Assembly (NCBI RefSeq): GCF_020055635.1
Contig: NZ_JAIPUT010000044.1
Span: forward strand, 1-38,806
DNA length: 38,806 nt
Reading direction: 5' to 3'
Origin: Marivita sp.
Lineage (GTDB): Bacteria; Pseudomonadota; Alphaproteobacteria; Rhodobacterales; Rhodobacteraceae
Shown here: in pieces, positions 7,964 to 17,157 of the stretch
Layout of the letters: each line of letters opens with the position of its first letter
Numbering within the stretch: the stretch's first letter is position 1
Translations under genes and position numbers: made by a program
The notes under the pieces: model-generated
Database searches by the model: none
The model's input: the letters and a program-made list of their open reading frames with translations, nothing else
What the model was told of the DNA's origin: nothing

Positions 7964-8335
7964 ATGCGACATGAGGCGAAACGTATCCTGATTGTCGAGG
8001 ACAAGGTCATCATCGCTATGGATGTGGAGGACATGGTGTCCGACTGCGGGTGTGTCCCGGTCGGGCCGGTTTCAAACGTCGCCGATGGCATTGCACTTGT
8101 CCAGCAGACGGCGCTGGATGGCGCGGTTCTCGACATAAATCTCGGTGAAGAGCGGGTCTGGCCCCTGGCGGAGGTTCTCGACGACCAGGGCGTCAAGATC
8201 GTGCTGGCGAGCGGATACGCGACAACCGAGGTGCCGGCCCGTTTCCGCGATCGGCCAATGCTCGAGAAACCGCTCAGTCAACGCGCGCTGGCCGCCGCTT
8301 TGGAAAGCCTCGGTCTCATCGAGCCGCGCTCGTAA
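7964..8335 (+). CDS. Single-domain response regulator (receiver only)
   Basis: A 123-residue protein made only of a CheY-like receiver: acidic pair E12-D13 (IVEDK), phospho-acceptor D57 (AVLDINLG), T/S switch region (LASGYAT) and conserved K102 (LEKPL). There is no output domain, so it should act by protein contact or as a phosphate sink. The start at 7964 puts the first beta strand at residue 7 and follows a purine-rich GGGAAGGGG. The in-frame ATG at 7934 is possible. It is tail to tail with the HWE kinase gene (1 bp between stops), and HWE kinases often work with such lone receivers, so the two are likely partners. Confidence 0.88.
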   Translation: MRHEAKRILIVEDKVIIAMDVEDMVSDCGCVPVGPVSNVADGIALVQQTALDGAVLDINLGEERVWPLAEVLDDQGVKIVLASGYATTEVPARFRDRPMLEKPLSQRALAAALESLGLIEPRS

Positions 8336-8336
8336 T

Positions 8337-11300
8337 TCAGGAGGACGCGTCCGCCGGCTTCAGGATTCTGCCGGCCGGCGCAACGATCCGGCAACGGTAG
8401 CCTTCGGGCGGAAACTCGTGCTCGCAAGTGCCCTGAAATTCGTGATTGGTCGAGCGTGTGACGAAGTCCAGCCCGAACCCGTGCCGCTCTGGCGGATGAA
8501 CCGGCGGGCCGCCGCTCTCGATCCATGCGATCCTGAAGTCCTGGCCGTCCCGCACAGCCTTTTCCCAGCTCAGCGTCACTTTCCCGTCGCCGCCTGACCA
8601 TGCGCCATATTTCGCGGCGTTGGTGGCAAGCTCCTGGAGGATGAGGCCAAGCCCGACCACGCTCTCGGATTTCAAGGCGAAATCCGGACCCTGCATGTCA
8701 AGCTGATGCGTGTCGGCGCCCACGAATTGGGACAGGACGGCTTCGGCCAGTTCCGCGAGGCTTGCGCCTTGCCAATCCTGGCGAGACAGCAGGTGGTGGG
8801 CCGCGGCCATGGCATGCAGCCTGCCGTTCAGCACCTCCATCATCTCGTCCTTCGTCGCCGCCTGCCGACCGCTCTGGCGGACCATGGATTGCACGCTGGC
8901 CAGATTGTTTTTCACCCGGTGGTTCAGCTCTGATACCATGGTCGAAAGCCGTTCCTCGACCTGCTTGCGCTCGGTGATGTCGACGAAGGTCAGGACGGCG
9001 CCCTGTACCACCTCCTTCTCGTCGCGGTATGGAAGAATGCGCATGATCAGCGTCTGCGCCGGCGCGCCGTTGCTTGCTTCGACCTCGTGTTCGATCTGCT
9101 GGCCGGTGCGGATCACTTCCGCCACCTCGGCCTTCAGCGCCTGGAAGTCGATGCGTCCGGCAAGCTCGTCGAGCGGGCGGCCCATGTCGTGGTCGCGCAG
9201 ATGGAACAGCGGCTTGGCGGGAGGGGTGAAATTCCGGATGCAGAAATCCGTATCGAGGAAGAGCATCGCGATCCGCGTGTTGGTGAACAGGTTCTTGAGG
9301 TCGCTGTTGGCGTGGCTCAGATCCTCGACCCGCGCGGACAGCTCGTTGTTGACCGTGCGCAATTCCTCGTTGATCGACTGAAGCTCCTCCTTGGATGTCT
9401 CAAGCTCCTCGTTGGAGGATTGCAGCTCTTCGTTGACCGAAGACAGTTCCTCGTTCGAGGCGCGCAACTCCTCGTTCGAGGTTTCAAGCTCCTCCATCGT
9501 GGTCTGGAGTCGCTCCTTCGTGCTCTGAAGCTCGATCTCGAGCGCGCGGACAATTTCCTCGTCGCCGCCGCGGCGCCGCGCCCGTTCGGTACTTTCGGCC
9601 ATCGCGGCCGGTCCGGTCTGGAACAGGACAAGACAGCGCTGGTCGGCAGGATCGTTCCCCGGCAGGGGTTCGGCAATCAGAGTGAGGTAGCGGCGGTCGT
9701 CATCGCGACCAACGATGAGGTCGTCGCGCACCAACCGCTCGCCCGAGGCCAGAACCTTGGACACAGCGGATTTCACGTCCAGGGCCACCTCGGTGCGCAG
9801 CATCGCGCCAAGATTGGCCGTCGGGCGGCCACGCGGCAGTTCAAGGAAGGCACCGGTCCCGCTCGAGGCCTCGAGGATTTCGAAGTCGCCATCGACGATG
9901 ACATAGGCGGGCGTGTACCGCTCCAGCAGTCGGTGGGCCATCCGCGTGGCGGGGTCGCGATCGGCGGGCCGGTCACGCGCATCGGGCCGCGATGCGGCCT
10001 TGGACCCCTTGCCGTCGCCCGCGGCGATCGGAAATTCCGGCAGCCGTGCGGATTCGCCCACGCGGCGGAAGATGCGGTTCTTGCGGTCGGCCTCGGCAAA
10101 GAGGTTCTCGGAGGCGCCCGCGTTCTCGGCGGGTCCGAGGAACATGAAACCGCCGGGCCGCAGCGCATAGTGGAACACCGGCATCAGCCGCTTCTGCAAC
10201 CCGGAGTTCATGTAGATCAGCACGTTGCGGCACGAGATCAGGTCGATCCGCGAAAACGGCGGGTCGCGCAACAGGTTGTGCTGGGCGAAAAGACACATCT
10301 CGCGCAACTGCGGGCGCACGACATAGGAGCCATCCTCGATTTCGAAGAACCGCTCCAGCCGCGCTTCGCTCAGGTCGGCGGCGACGCTGTGCGGATAGCG
10401 TCCGAGGCGCGCGAAATGCAGTGCGCTTTCGTCGATGTCGCTGCCGAAAATTTTCACTTCCGGCGGGCTTTCCACCTGTTCGCGCGCCTCTTGGCACAGC
10501 ATGGCCAGGGTATAGGCTTCCTCGCCCGTCGCGCATCCCGGCACCCAGACGCGCACTTCGTCATCTGCTGTCTTTTCCTCGAAGATCGGGCGGATCGCCT
10601 TCTCGATCAGCGCGGCAAAGGCGTCGGGGTCGCGAAAGAACTGGGTCACGCCGATCAGCAGATCGCGGAACAGGCGCGCCGGTTCGCGGTTGTCATCCCG
10701 CATCAGCGCCACATAGGCCGCCAGTGTGTCGATACCCTGCATCTGCATGCGGCGACGGATGCGGCGATCGATCGTGCTCGACTTGTATCCCGAGAAATCG
10801 TGGCCGATGGAGCGGCGGAGCATGTCGCAGATCTCCTGTCGCTCGCCATCCGCGACCTCGACCTCGCGGGCGATCGGCCGTTGCCGGATCAGGAAGTCGA
10901 CGAACAGTCCCGGCATGTCGCCGACTTGCACCTCCCTGTCCACAAGGCCGGTGCGCGTGGCGCTCAGCAGCATGCTGTCGTATTCGGCTGTCTGGAGCGT
11001 CTGGGTCAGCGTGAGACCGCCGGCCTCTTTCACCGCCTTGAGGCCAAGCGTGCCATCCGTGCCGGCCCCCGACAGGAGCGCACAGCCTGCATGCTCGCCC
11101 TGGTCCTCGGCGAGGGAGATCAGAAAGGCGTCGATGCTCGTGCGCCGTGACAGCGGGTCGTCGTCTTGGGCGGGGTGCAGGATGCCGTTGCGGATCGTGA
11201 TGACCTGTCCCGGCGAGATGACATAGATCCGGTCGGCCGCGACCTGTGTATTCCGGGTGACTTCCTCCACCGGCAGGTCGGTCCGGCGCTCGAGGATTTT

Positions 11301-11501
11301 GCAAAGCTCGCTGTCGCGGTCGGGCGCCATGTGCTGGATCAGCACCCAGCCGATGCCGCTGTCGGCGGGGATGTTGGCCACCAGATCCTGAAGCGCCGCG
11401 ATACCGCCCGCGGACGCGCCAACGCCCACGATCGGCGGAGTCTGGCCTGCTTTGTCCTGACGTTCTGCCTCGTCACGCCCTTCGCCGCTCTCTTGGTTCA
11501 T
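8337..11501 (-). CDS. CheB-CheR-PAS-HWE hybrid sensor histidine kinase
   Basis: A 1054-residue cytoplasmic protein with no membrane segments. Domain order: CheB methylesterase (about 22-200; S30 in GASAGG, H57 in QHMAP, D in GAGTDG); CheR N-terminal and methyltransferase domains (about 215-490; VWVPGCATGEEAYTLA binds SAM); a PAS-like region (about 530-640); a heptad coiled coil (about 655-745) rich in repeated EELxxSNEEL units; a second PAS (about 750-865); and an HWE kinase (about 870-1045) with phospho-acceptor ELNHRVKNN, N box LATNAAKYG and the diagnostic WIESGGPPV. The CheB part lacks the usual receiver. It may sense a ligand through PAS and signal to the lone receiver encoded opposite. 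The role of the methylation domains without a chemoreceptor nearby is unclear. Confidence 0.92.
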   Translation of the reverse strand: MNQESGEGRDEAERQDKAGQTPPIVGVGASAGGIAALQDLVANIPADSGIGWVLIQHMAPDRDSELCKILERRTDLPVEEVTRNTQVAADRIYVISPGQVITIRNGILHPAQDDDPLSRRTSIDAFLISLAEDQGEHAGCALLSGAGTDGTLGLKAVKEAGGLTLTQTLQTAEYDSMLLSATRTGLVDREVQVGDMPGLFVDFLIRQRPIAREVEVADGERQEICDMLRRSIGHDFSGYKSSTIDRRIRRRMQMQGIDTLAAYVALMRDDNREPARLFRDLLIGVTQFFRDPDAFAALIEKAIRPIFEEKTADDEVRVWVPGCATGEEAYTLAMLCQEAREQVESPPEVKIFGSDIDESALHFARLGRYPHSVAADLSEARLERFFEIEDGSYVVRPQLREMCLFAQHNLLRDPPFSRIDLISCRNVLIYMNSGLQKRLMPVFHYALRPGGFMFLGPAENAGASENLFAEADRKNRIFRRVGESARLPEFPIAAGDGKGSKAASRPDARDRPADRDPATRMAHRLLERYTPAYVIVDGDFEILEASSGTGAFLELPRGRPTANLGAMLRTEVALDVKSAVSKVLASGERLVRDDLIVGRDDDRRYLTLIAEPLPGNDPADQRCLVLFQTGPAAMAESTERARRRGGDEEIVRALEIELQSTKERLQTTMEELETSNEELRASNEELSSVNEELQSSNEELETSKEELQSINEELRTVNNELSARVEDLSHANSDLKNLFTNTRIAMLFLDTDFCIRNFTPPAKPLFHLRDHDMGRPLDELAGRIDFQALKAEVAEVIRTGQQIEHEVEASNGAPAQTLIMRILPYRDEKEVVQGAVLTFVDITERKQVEERLSTMVSELNHRVKNNLASVQSMVRQSGRQAATKDEMMEVLNGRLHAMAAAHHLLSRQDWQGASLAELAEAVLSQFVGADTHQLDMQGPDFALKSESVVGLGLILQELATNAAKYGAWSGGDGKVTLSWEKAVRDGQDFRIAWIESGGPPVHPPERHGFGLDFVTRSTNHEFQGTCEHEFPPEGYRCRIVAPAGRILKPADASS

Positions 11502-11834
11502 GATAGCGATTCCCTTGGTCTTTCGGTTCGCAACCTATCCAAATCGTGGCATGGACGCGACCGCAATGCACCAACCGACCTGACGCCACCGGTCCTCGCC
11601 GGTCGATTCGAGTATGCCGCGATCCTGGTTCAGAAGTGAATTCGGCGATCAGATCTCGCCGCCAAGGCAGCGTCGTCAGACGGATCAGGAGCGGCGACCA
11701 CGAGAAGGTCATGCGCCCGGTCACGCCCGCGTTCAGCCGCCGCGGCAGACACCGAGGGCGCGCCTTCGCCAAGACCGATGACCACTCTTGCAGACGGACG
11801 CGCCACGCGCTGTTGCGTCGGGCACGTCCGCTCT
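11502..11834. other. 333-bp gap between kinase gene and znuB
   Basis: The kinase start has AAGGGA as a modest ribosome binding site just upstream. Otherwise I see no gene: frames on both strands here are Arg/Ser/Ala-rich and lack any recognisable domain. No clear terminator for znuB is visible. Confidence 0.5.
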
Positions 11835-12623
11835 TCAGGATCGCAGGCTTTGCAGGATGCTTGTGGCAACAAACACGAGTGCTGCGGCGCAGACGATGGA
11901 TGGCCCCGCCGGCGTGTCGAGCGCATAGGCCGATTGCAAACCGATCACGGCAGAGCCACTGCCGATGACAGCGGCGGTGAGAGCCATTTGTTCCGGCGTG
12001 CGTGACAGTGGCCGGGCAGCGGCGGCGGGGATGATCAGCATGGCCGCGATCAGCAAGACGCCCACCACCTTGATCGCGACGGCAACCGTGATGGCCAGCG
12101 CCAATGTCAGGATGAGCTGTTCGCGCTTCGGGTCTATCCCGCTGGCATGGGCAAGTTCCGCGCTGATGGTGGAGGTCAGCAGCGCCGACCAGCGCCAGCC
12201 GATCAGCCCGACAACCAACGCGGCACCCCCCCAGATCACCGCCAGATCGCCGCGTGACACGGCCAGAATGTCGCCGAAAAGATAGGCCATGAGGTCTATG
12301 CGGATGCCGGACAGGAAAGACACTGCGACCAGCCCGAAGGCCAGTGCGGAATGCGCCAGCACACCCAGGAGCGTGTCCATCGCATAGCCCCGTCCGGTCA
12401 GCACCGTCACGGTCAGCGCCATCGCAAGCGCCACGGCGACGGCCCCTGCGAAGATCGAAATCTGGAGCGCAAGCGACAGGGCCACACCCAGAATTGCGGC
12501 ATGCGCCGTGGCGTCGCCAAAATAGGCCATCCGCCGCCAGACCACGAAACTGCCCAACGGGGCGGCGGCAAGTGCCACGCCGACACCTGCCAGCGCGGCG
12601 CGCGTCATGAAATCATCCAGCAT
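11835..12623 (-). CDS. znuB: Zinc ABC transporter permease
   Basis: Inner-membrane channel of the high-affinity zinc importer ZnuABC. The 262-residue protein is almost entirely hydrophobic, with about eight predicted membrane segments. It carries the family's N-terminal VVWRRMAYFGDATAHAAILG region and the ABC-3 permease C-terminal half (LLIAAMLIIPAAAARPL). Length is normal for ZnuB. Its ATG overlaps the znuC stop by one base (TAATG), so it is the last gene of zur-znuC-znuB. Confidence 0.93.
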   Translation of the reverse strand: MLDDFMTRAALAGVGVALAAAPLGSFVVWRRMAYFGDATAHAAILGVALSLALQISIFAGAVAVALAMALTVTVLTGRGYAMDTLLGVLAHSALAFGLVAVSFLSGIRIDLMAYLFGDILAVSRGDLAVIWGGAALVVGLIGWRWSALLTSTISAELAHASGIDPKREQLILTLALAITVAVAIKVVGVLLIAAMLIIPAAAARPLSRTPEQMALTAAVIGSGSAVIGLQSAYALDTPAGPSIVCAAALVFVATSILQSLRS

Positions 12624-13399
12624 TATTCGGCGGCCTCGGTCTCTTTTCTGGACGGCTCGTGGTCGTGCCGGTCATCATGTGTGCAGGTTTCGTCATGGGT
12701 GTGGTCATGTTCGTGCCGGTAAAGAGCCAGCGCGCCGCCAGTGCCGGTGCCGAAAAGCGCGCGGTATTCCGGCGCGGCCGAGACGATATCGGGCGTGCCT
12801 TGGCAACAGACATGGCCGTTGAGGCAGATCACCCGGTCGGAGGCGGCCATCACCACATGCAGTTCATGGCTGATCATCAGAATTGCGCAGCCTGTTGCCT
12901 GCCGCACCTCCTCGATCTGCCGATAGAAGGCGGCGGACCCGGGTTGATCCAGGCCCTGGGTCGCCTCGTCCAGCAAAAGCAGGTCCGGCTCGTTGATGAG
13001 GGCACGCGCCAGCAGGACCCGTTGGAACTGGCCTCCGGACAAGGCGGACATCTGGCGGTGAGACAGGTCGGGCACGCCGGCCCGCTCCAGCGCCGCTGTG
13101 CAGGCCGCGCGCGTGGTGCCCCCGGGAAGGCGCAGGAACCGTTCCACCGTGATCGGCAGAGTCGGATCGATATGGAGTTTCTGGGGGACGTAGCCGATCC
13201 GCAGCCCGGGTTTTTGCATGATCCGCCCGGATGTCGGATGCGTCGCACCGATGAGCAACCGCAACAACGTGGTCTTGCCGGATCCGTTCGGTCCGACGAC
13301 GGTCACGATCTCGCCCGGCTCTACCGCGAGGGACACGTCGCGCAAGACCATGTTCGCGCCATAGCTGACGCTGATATTCTTCGCCGAGATCAAGGTCAT
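12623..13399 (-). CDS. znuC: Zinc ABC transporter ATP-binding protein
   Basis: Energises ZnuB. It shows Walker A GPNGSGKTT, signature SGGQFQRVLLARAL and Walker B LLLLDEATQGLD, in 258 residues. The C-terminus carries a His/Asp-rich tail (HEHDHTHDETCTHDDRHDH) that could bind zinc on the cytoplasmic side, as in several ZnuC proteins. The start at 13399 is chosen because it gives a 4-bp ATGA overlap with zur and places the first beta strand at residue 2. The frame stays open seven codons further upstream, but that part lies within zur. Confidence 0.93.
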   Translation of the reverse strand: MTLISAKNISVSYGANMVLRDVSLAVEPGEIVTVVGPNGSGKTTLLRLLIGATHPTSGRIMQKPGLRIGYVPQKLHIDPTLPITVERFLRLPGGTTRAACTAALERAGVPDLSHRQMSALSGGQFQRVLLARALINEPDLLLLDEATQGLDQPGSAAFYRQIEEVRQATGCAILMISHELHVVMAASDRVICLNGHVCCQGTPDIVSAAPEYRALFGTGTGGALALYRHEHDHTHDETCTHDDRHDHEPSRKETEAAE

Positions 13400-13914
13400 G
13401 CTTCGGCCTTGTCCGCACAAGCAGGACAGATGCCTTCTGCTTCGACCACGGTCCGTTCGATCTTGAACCCCGTGGCATGCGCCGCGTCTCCGAGAGACCC
13501 GCGTGCCGGCGACGATTGCGCTTCAGCCACCGAATCGCAAAGCCGGCAGATCATGAACGCCGGAGAGTGAGTGGCTCCGGGATGGGCGCAGGCGATGAAG
13601 GCGTTGAGGCGTTCGATCTTGTGCGCAAAGCCGTTGGCGACGAGAAATTCAAGCGCCCGGTAGGCCACGGGTGGTTGCGAGCCGAACCCGGCATCGCGCA
13701 GCCTGTCAAGCATCTCGTAGGCCCCGAGCGCGCGATGCTCCTGCAAGAGGATTTCCAGCGCCTTGCGTCGGACCGGGGTGAATCGCAGCCCTGCTGCCTG
13801 GCAATGCAATTCGGCCGATGCGAGGCCCGCGCTGATGCATGAGCCATGATCGTGTTTCTCGAACCCGATCGGATTGCTCGGCCTGATCTTTCCGGCTTGG
13901 GCGGAGCTTGTCAT
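13396..13914 (-). CDS. zur: Zinc uptake regulator, Fur family
   Basis: A 172-residue Fur-type repressor expected to shut off znuABC when zinc is plentiful. The winged helix includes LRFTPVRRKALEILL and the recognition region PPVAYRALEFLV. Two cysteine pairs for structural zinc are seen: CRLC in the middle and CPAC near the C-terminus. A His-containing stretch near the N-terminus (EKHDHGSC) is common in alphaproteobacterial Zur. The ATG at 13914 has AGGAAA upstream. It forms an operon with znuCB and is divergent from znuA, the usual arrangement in this group. Confidence 0.92.
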   Translation of the reverse strand: MTSSAQAGKIRPSNPIGFEKHDHGSCISAGLASAELHCQAAGLRFTPVRRKALEILLQEHRALGAYEMLDRLRDAGFGSQPPVAYRALEFLVANGFAHKIERLNAFIACAHPGATHSPAFMICRLCDSVAEAQSSPARGSLGDAAHATGFKIERTVVEAEGICPACADKAEA

Positions 13915-13940
13915 GTTATTTCATTTCCTGTACCAAAAGG

Positions 13941-13957
13941 TAACGTTATATAATCAC
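13941..13957. promoter_or_regulatory. Candidate Zur operator and znuA promoter
   Basis: In the 55-bp gap between zur and znuA lies an AT-rich, partly palindromic stretch: TAACGTTA (13941-13948, perfect) overlapping GTTATATAATCAC (13945-13957, imperfect palindrome). It includes TATAAT (13949-13954), a full -10 box reading towards znuA. Zur sites in alphaproteobacteria are AT-rich palindromes of this general form, so control of both directions is likely. Confidence 0.55.
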
Positions 13958-13969
13958 ATGGAGCCGCAT

Positions 13970-14998
13970 ATGTCCAGAAACCTCATTCCCCTGTCAGTCG
14001 CGGCAACCTTGCTTGCAGGCACGGCTTTGGCGGATGTTCCGAATGTGGCGGTCGATATCGCGCCGGTGCATTCGCTCGTGGCGCGCGTGATGCAGGGGGT
14101 GGGAGATCCCTCCCTGATCGTGGCACCCGGGGCAAGCCCGCACGAGTACAGCCTTCGCCCGTCAGAGGCCGGCGCGCTGCAGGAGGCAGATCTGGTTTTC
14201 TGGGTCAGCCCCAACCTGACACCCTGGCTGGAAGGGGCGATCGAAACATTGGCGGGTGACGCGACGATCATCGAACTGATCGAGGTTGAAGGAACAACCG
14301 AACTGCCGTTCCGGGAAGGGGTTCTGTTCGAGGCGCATGCACATGGCGATGTGGACCACGCAGCGAAGGACCATGACTACGGGGATCATGACCACAGCGA
14401 TCATGCTGTCGAAGAGGGCCACGACGACCATGATCACCAAGAGCATGGCAACCATGAGGATCACGAGCACGCTGGCCAGGACCATGGCGAACACGACCCC
14501 CACGCCTGGTTGTCACCTGACAACGGCGCAGTCTGGCTGAACGCCATCGCTGCGCAATTGTCCGGAGCCGATCCGGACAACGCGGGCACCTACTTTGCCA
14601 ATGCGGCGGCAGCGCGGGAAGAATTGGCCAGTCTGAGGGTCGAAATAAACGACATTCTCGATCCGGTGCGGGACCGCAACTTCATCGTCTTCCATGACGC
14701 CTATCAATATTTCGAGACAGCTTTCGCATTTCCCGCCTCGGGCGCCATATCGGTTTCCGATGCGTCCGATCCCAGCCCGGCCCGCATCGCCGAGATCCAG
14801 GCCCGCGTCGCGGAGCAGGGCGTGACATGCGTGCTGTCTGAACCGCAGTTCGCTCCCGGTATCGTGGCGGCGGTCATGGACGGTTCCGAAGCTCGCACCG
14901 GCGTGCTCGATCCGCTCGGGTCAGACCTCGAGCCCGGCCCGGACCTTTACGGCAAAATGCTACGCAACCTTGCCACGGCACTGGCAGGCTGTCTCTGA
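13970..14998 (+). CDS. znuA: Zinc ABC transporter periplasmic binding protein
   Basis: Captures zinc in the periplasm for ZnuBC. The 342-residue protein has a Sec signal peptide (cleavage probably after LLAGTALA), the cluster A-I fold with metal histidines (HSLVARV, GASPHEY, FHDAYQYFE) and a long His/Asp/Glu-rich insert at about residues 122-180, which contains well over ten histidines. That insert is typical of ZnuA and sets it apart from manganese binding proteins. I chose the ATG at 13970, since GGAG (13960-13963) lies six bases upstream and the signal peptide then starts cleanly. The ATG at 13958 would overlap that site. Convergent with the SIS gene. Confidence 0.93.
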   Translation: MSRNLIPLSVAATLLAGTALADVPNVAVDIAPVHSLVARVMQGVGDPSLIVAPGASPHEYSLRPSEAGALQEADLVFWVSPNLTPWLEGAIETLAGDATIIELIEVEGTTELPFREGVLFEAHAHGDVDHAAKDHDYGDHDHSDHAVEEGHDDHDHQEHGNHEDHEHAGQDHGEHDPHAWLSPDNGAVWLNAIAAQLSGADPDNAGTYFANAAAAREELASLRVEINDILDPVRDRNFIVFHDAYQYFETAFAFPASGAISVSDASDPSPARIAEIQARVAEQGVTCVLSEPQFAPGIVAAVMDGSEARTGVLDPLGSDLEPGPDLYGKMLRNLATALAGCL

Positions 14999-15011
14999 AT
15001 TTTTCCAGACG

Positions 15012-15039
15012 CGGGCTGCCGGATGTCACAGGCAGCCCG
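15012..15039. repeat. 9-bp hairpin between convergent znuA and SIS gene
   Basis: CGGGCTGCC (15012-15020) and GGCAGCCCG (15031-15039) are perfect inverted arms with a 10-base loop. No T-run follows on either strand, so it is not a standard intrinsic terminator, but it could still end or protect both converging transcripts. Nothing else was seen in 14999-15118. Confidence 0.5.
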
Positions 15040-15118
15040 TGAAACGCGGTGGACCGTGCGGGAACAGAGTTTCCCGCATATTCGTCGGATGGGTGCAGGT
15101 TTCGGGTCGCTCCACCCG

Positions 15119-16123
15119 TCAGGCCGCTTCTCCCGAGGTTACTTTGGAAGAGCGCAGCGGACGGCCCATGTCAGGCGCGATATTTTCGGCGGCATCAACG
15201 ACGATGCGCTGCACGACGGGCAGGGCGCGCAGCGCAGCTGCAAGGCCTCTGGCAGGCGGCACAGGCACGGTGAGCGCTCCGCGAATGACCGCAGCGCCGG
15301 AAAAATCAATGATCACAGGCCTGAATCCCGCTTCGACCAGATCCTGGACAAGGCTGTCGAGATTGTCGCCTTCGTCACCTTGACCGCGCAAAAAAACGGT
15401 TGCGACGCTGTCATCCACCATCTCGATGGGGCCATGGCGGAACATACCCGCTTCAAGGCCCATCGCCGGGATCCGGGCAAGTTCCAGAAAGGTCAGTGCC
15501 AGTCCGTCGGCCAGCCCCTGCAAGGCACCGCGCGCGCAGAAAACGGCGCTGCGCGCCGTAGACAGCTGCGCAGTGGCGGCGGAGGTGTCGGGCAGACCCT
15601 TTGGCGTACCAAGAGCGTCAGACACCCCGGGCAACTCGGCGCCGAGCGCTGAGAGGATCGCCGCATGTTGTGCTATCGTGATGGTGACGGAGCGCGTGGC
15701 GGCATAGCTTTTTTCTGCTGGGCCGGCCCCGGTCAGGCACGGGATTTCCCGAGCCAGGGGGCTGTCGGCGTTCAGCGTGAGACCGTGCAGGGGGCCAAGG
15801 GGACCTGGCTCGAGAAATTTCAAAATCTCGCCCGACGCGCCGGATTGCGATGTCAGCAGGCGCACGGCCGGGCCCGGCAGGGGAGCCCGCATATATTCGG
15901 AGATGACATGTGCGGTCGCGTCGATCCCGACGCGGCGATAGAACGGTTCGGCCAGTCGGTTCACCCAATGCGACCCGCCGATACCCAGCAGATGCAGCCG
16001 TCCCGTTTTGCGAATGTCATTCGCCGCGCTTCGGGCCGCCTCGGATTGGGTGTCGAAGGTTTCGGCAGCGTCGCCAAATTGCCGCCCAAGCTCGGTATTG
16101 ATGATATCCAGCCCGGTTTCCAT
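15119..16123 (-). CDS. SIS-domain sugar-phosphate isomerase/deaminase (AgaS/FrlB-like)
   Basis: Two tandem SIS domains in 334 residues. The first has LGIGGSHWVN and the phosphate-binding SQSGASGEI; the second has the RHGPIEM motif seen in the isomerase half of glucosamine-6-phosphate synthase and in deaminases/deglycases. Such proteins isomerise or deaminate amino-sugar or fructosamine phosphates. The ATG at 16123 overlaps the stop of the ATPase gene by one base. It is the last gene of the minus-strand sugar operon and the only one expected to need a phosphorylated substrate, yet there is no kinase in the operon. The substrate is unknown. Confidence 0.82.
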   Translation of the reverse strand: METGLDIINTELGRQFGDAAETFDTQSEAARSAANDIRKTGRLHLLGIGGSHWVNRLAEPFYRRVGIDATAHVISEYMRAPLPGPAVRLLTSQSGASGEILKFLEPGPLGPLHGLTLNADSPLAREIPCLTGAGPAEKSYAATRSVTITIAQHAAILSALGAELPGVSDALGTPKGLPDTSAATAQLSTARSAVFCARGALQGLADGLALTFLELARIPAMGLEAGMFRHGPIEMVDDSVATVFLRGQGDEGDNLDSLVQDLVEAGFRPVIIDFSGAAVIRGALTVPVPPARGLAAALRALPVVQRIVVDAAENIAPDMGRPLRSSKVTSGEAA

Positions 16124-17154
16124 CACTTTGTGACCTCTCGAATCTTCGGGGTCATCGGTTGCCCCTGGCTGTCGAAAAGATGGATGCGGGTTTCATCCGG
16201 TGTGAGAAAGACGCGGCGTCCTGACTCGAACCGCATCCGCCCGGTCGCCCGCGCGATCAACGGAGTATCGGACACATCACTTTCGATATGTACGAATGTG
16301 TCGGCGCCCAGTTCCTCGGACAGAAGAACCGTTCCGCTCCAGAGCCCGTCGCTGTCAGAAATCGTCAGGTCCTCGGGGCGGATGCCAAAGGTCTCTGCGC
16401 CTGCGTTCTGGGCCACGGGGCCGGTGATGAAATTCATCCTGGGGCTGCCGATGAAACCAGCGACAAACCGCGAGGCGGGTTTTTCATATAATTCCAGGGG
16501 CGCGCCCACCTGTTCGACCTTGCCCTTGTTCAGCACCACGATACGATCCGCCAGCGTCATCGCCTCGACCTGATCATGGGTGACATAAATCATCGTCGTA
16601 TCGGTGAGCCGGGCATGCAGGCGCGCGATCTCGACACGGGTGTCCCCGCGCAGCGCGGCATCAAGATTGGAAAGCGGTTCGTCAAACAGAAACACACGCG
16701 GATTGCGCGTGATGGCCCGGCCGATGGCGACGCGTTGGCGCTGTCCACCCGAGAGCGCACGCGGCTTCCGGTCAAGCAACTCTTCGATCTGGAGCATCTG
16801 CGCGGCATGGGTCACACGCTGCCGGATCTCCGGTTTCTTCAGCTTGGCCTGTTCCAGGCCGAACGCCATGTTTTCATAAACACTCATATGCGGGTAAAGG
16901 GCGTAGCTTTGGAACACCATTGCCACACCGCGTTGCGCCGGCAGGGTGTGGGTCATGTCCTTGCCATCAATCAGAAGGGCACCTTTCGAGATGTCCTCGA
17001 GCCCTGCGACCATGCGCAGCAAAGTGGACTTTCCGCAGCCTGAGGGACCCACAAAAACGACGAACTCGCCCTTTTGAAGTGACAGCGACACGTCCGAGAC
17101 GGCGCGAACGCGGCCAAAATCCTTGCACACGTTCTTCAGTTCAACAGTTGCCAT
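16123..17154 (-). CDS. Sugar ABC transporter ATP-binding protein, UgpC/MalK type
   Basis: Powers the CUT1 importer encoded just upstream. In 343 residues it has Walker [11 protein letters not shown] loop [10 protein letters not shown], signature [12 protein letters not shown], Walker [13 protein letters not shown] and the switch histidine in [11 protein letters not shown]-terminal regulatory (TOBE/OB) domain follows from about residue 235. It lies three bases after the permease gene and overlaps the SIS gene. In this family a single ATPase may serve several sugar importers. Confidence 0.93.
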   Translation of the reverse strand: MATVELKNVCKDFGRVRAVSDVSLSLQKGEFVVFVGPSGCGKSTLLRMVAGLEDISKGALLIDGKDMTHTLPAQRGVAMVFQSYALYPHMSVYENMAFGLEQAKLKKPEIRQRVTHAAQMLQIEELLDRKPRALSGGQRQRVAIGRAITRNPRVFLFDEPLSNLDAALRGDTRVEIARLHARLTDTTMIYVTHDQVEAMTLADRIVVLNKGKVEQVGAPLELYEKPASRFVAGFIGSPRMNFITGPVAQNAGAETFGIRPEDLTISDSDGLWSGTVLLSEELGADTFVHIESDVSDTPLIARATGRMRFESGRRVFLTPDETRIHLFDSQGQPMTPKIREVTK

Positions 17155-17157
17155 GTC

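Noticed and set aside
9087-11150. A 687-codon open frame on the plus strand opposite the kinase gene
   Set aside because: It is the mirror of a high-GC coding strand. Its product is a Val/Gly/His/Arg-rich chain without domains, while the minus strand encodes a clear multidomain kinase.
11502-11834. Small genes in the gap before the kinase gene
   Set aside because: Several frames of 75-140 codons exist on both strands, but all are Arg/Ser-rich, overlap each other and lack ribosome binding sites or domains.
15012-15039. Standard terminator between znuA and the SIS gene
   Set aside because: The stem is perfect, but no T-run follows on either strand. Listed only as a hairpin.
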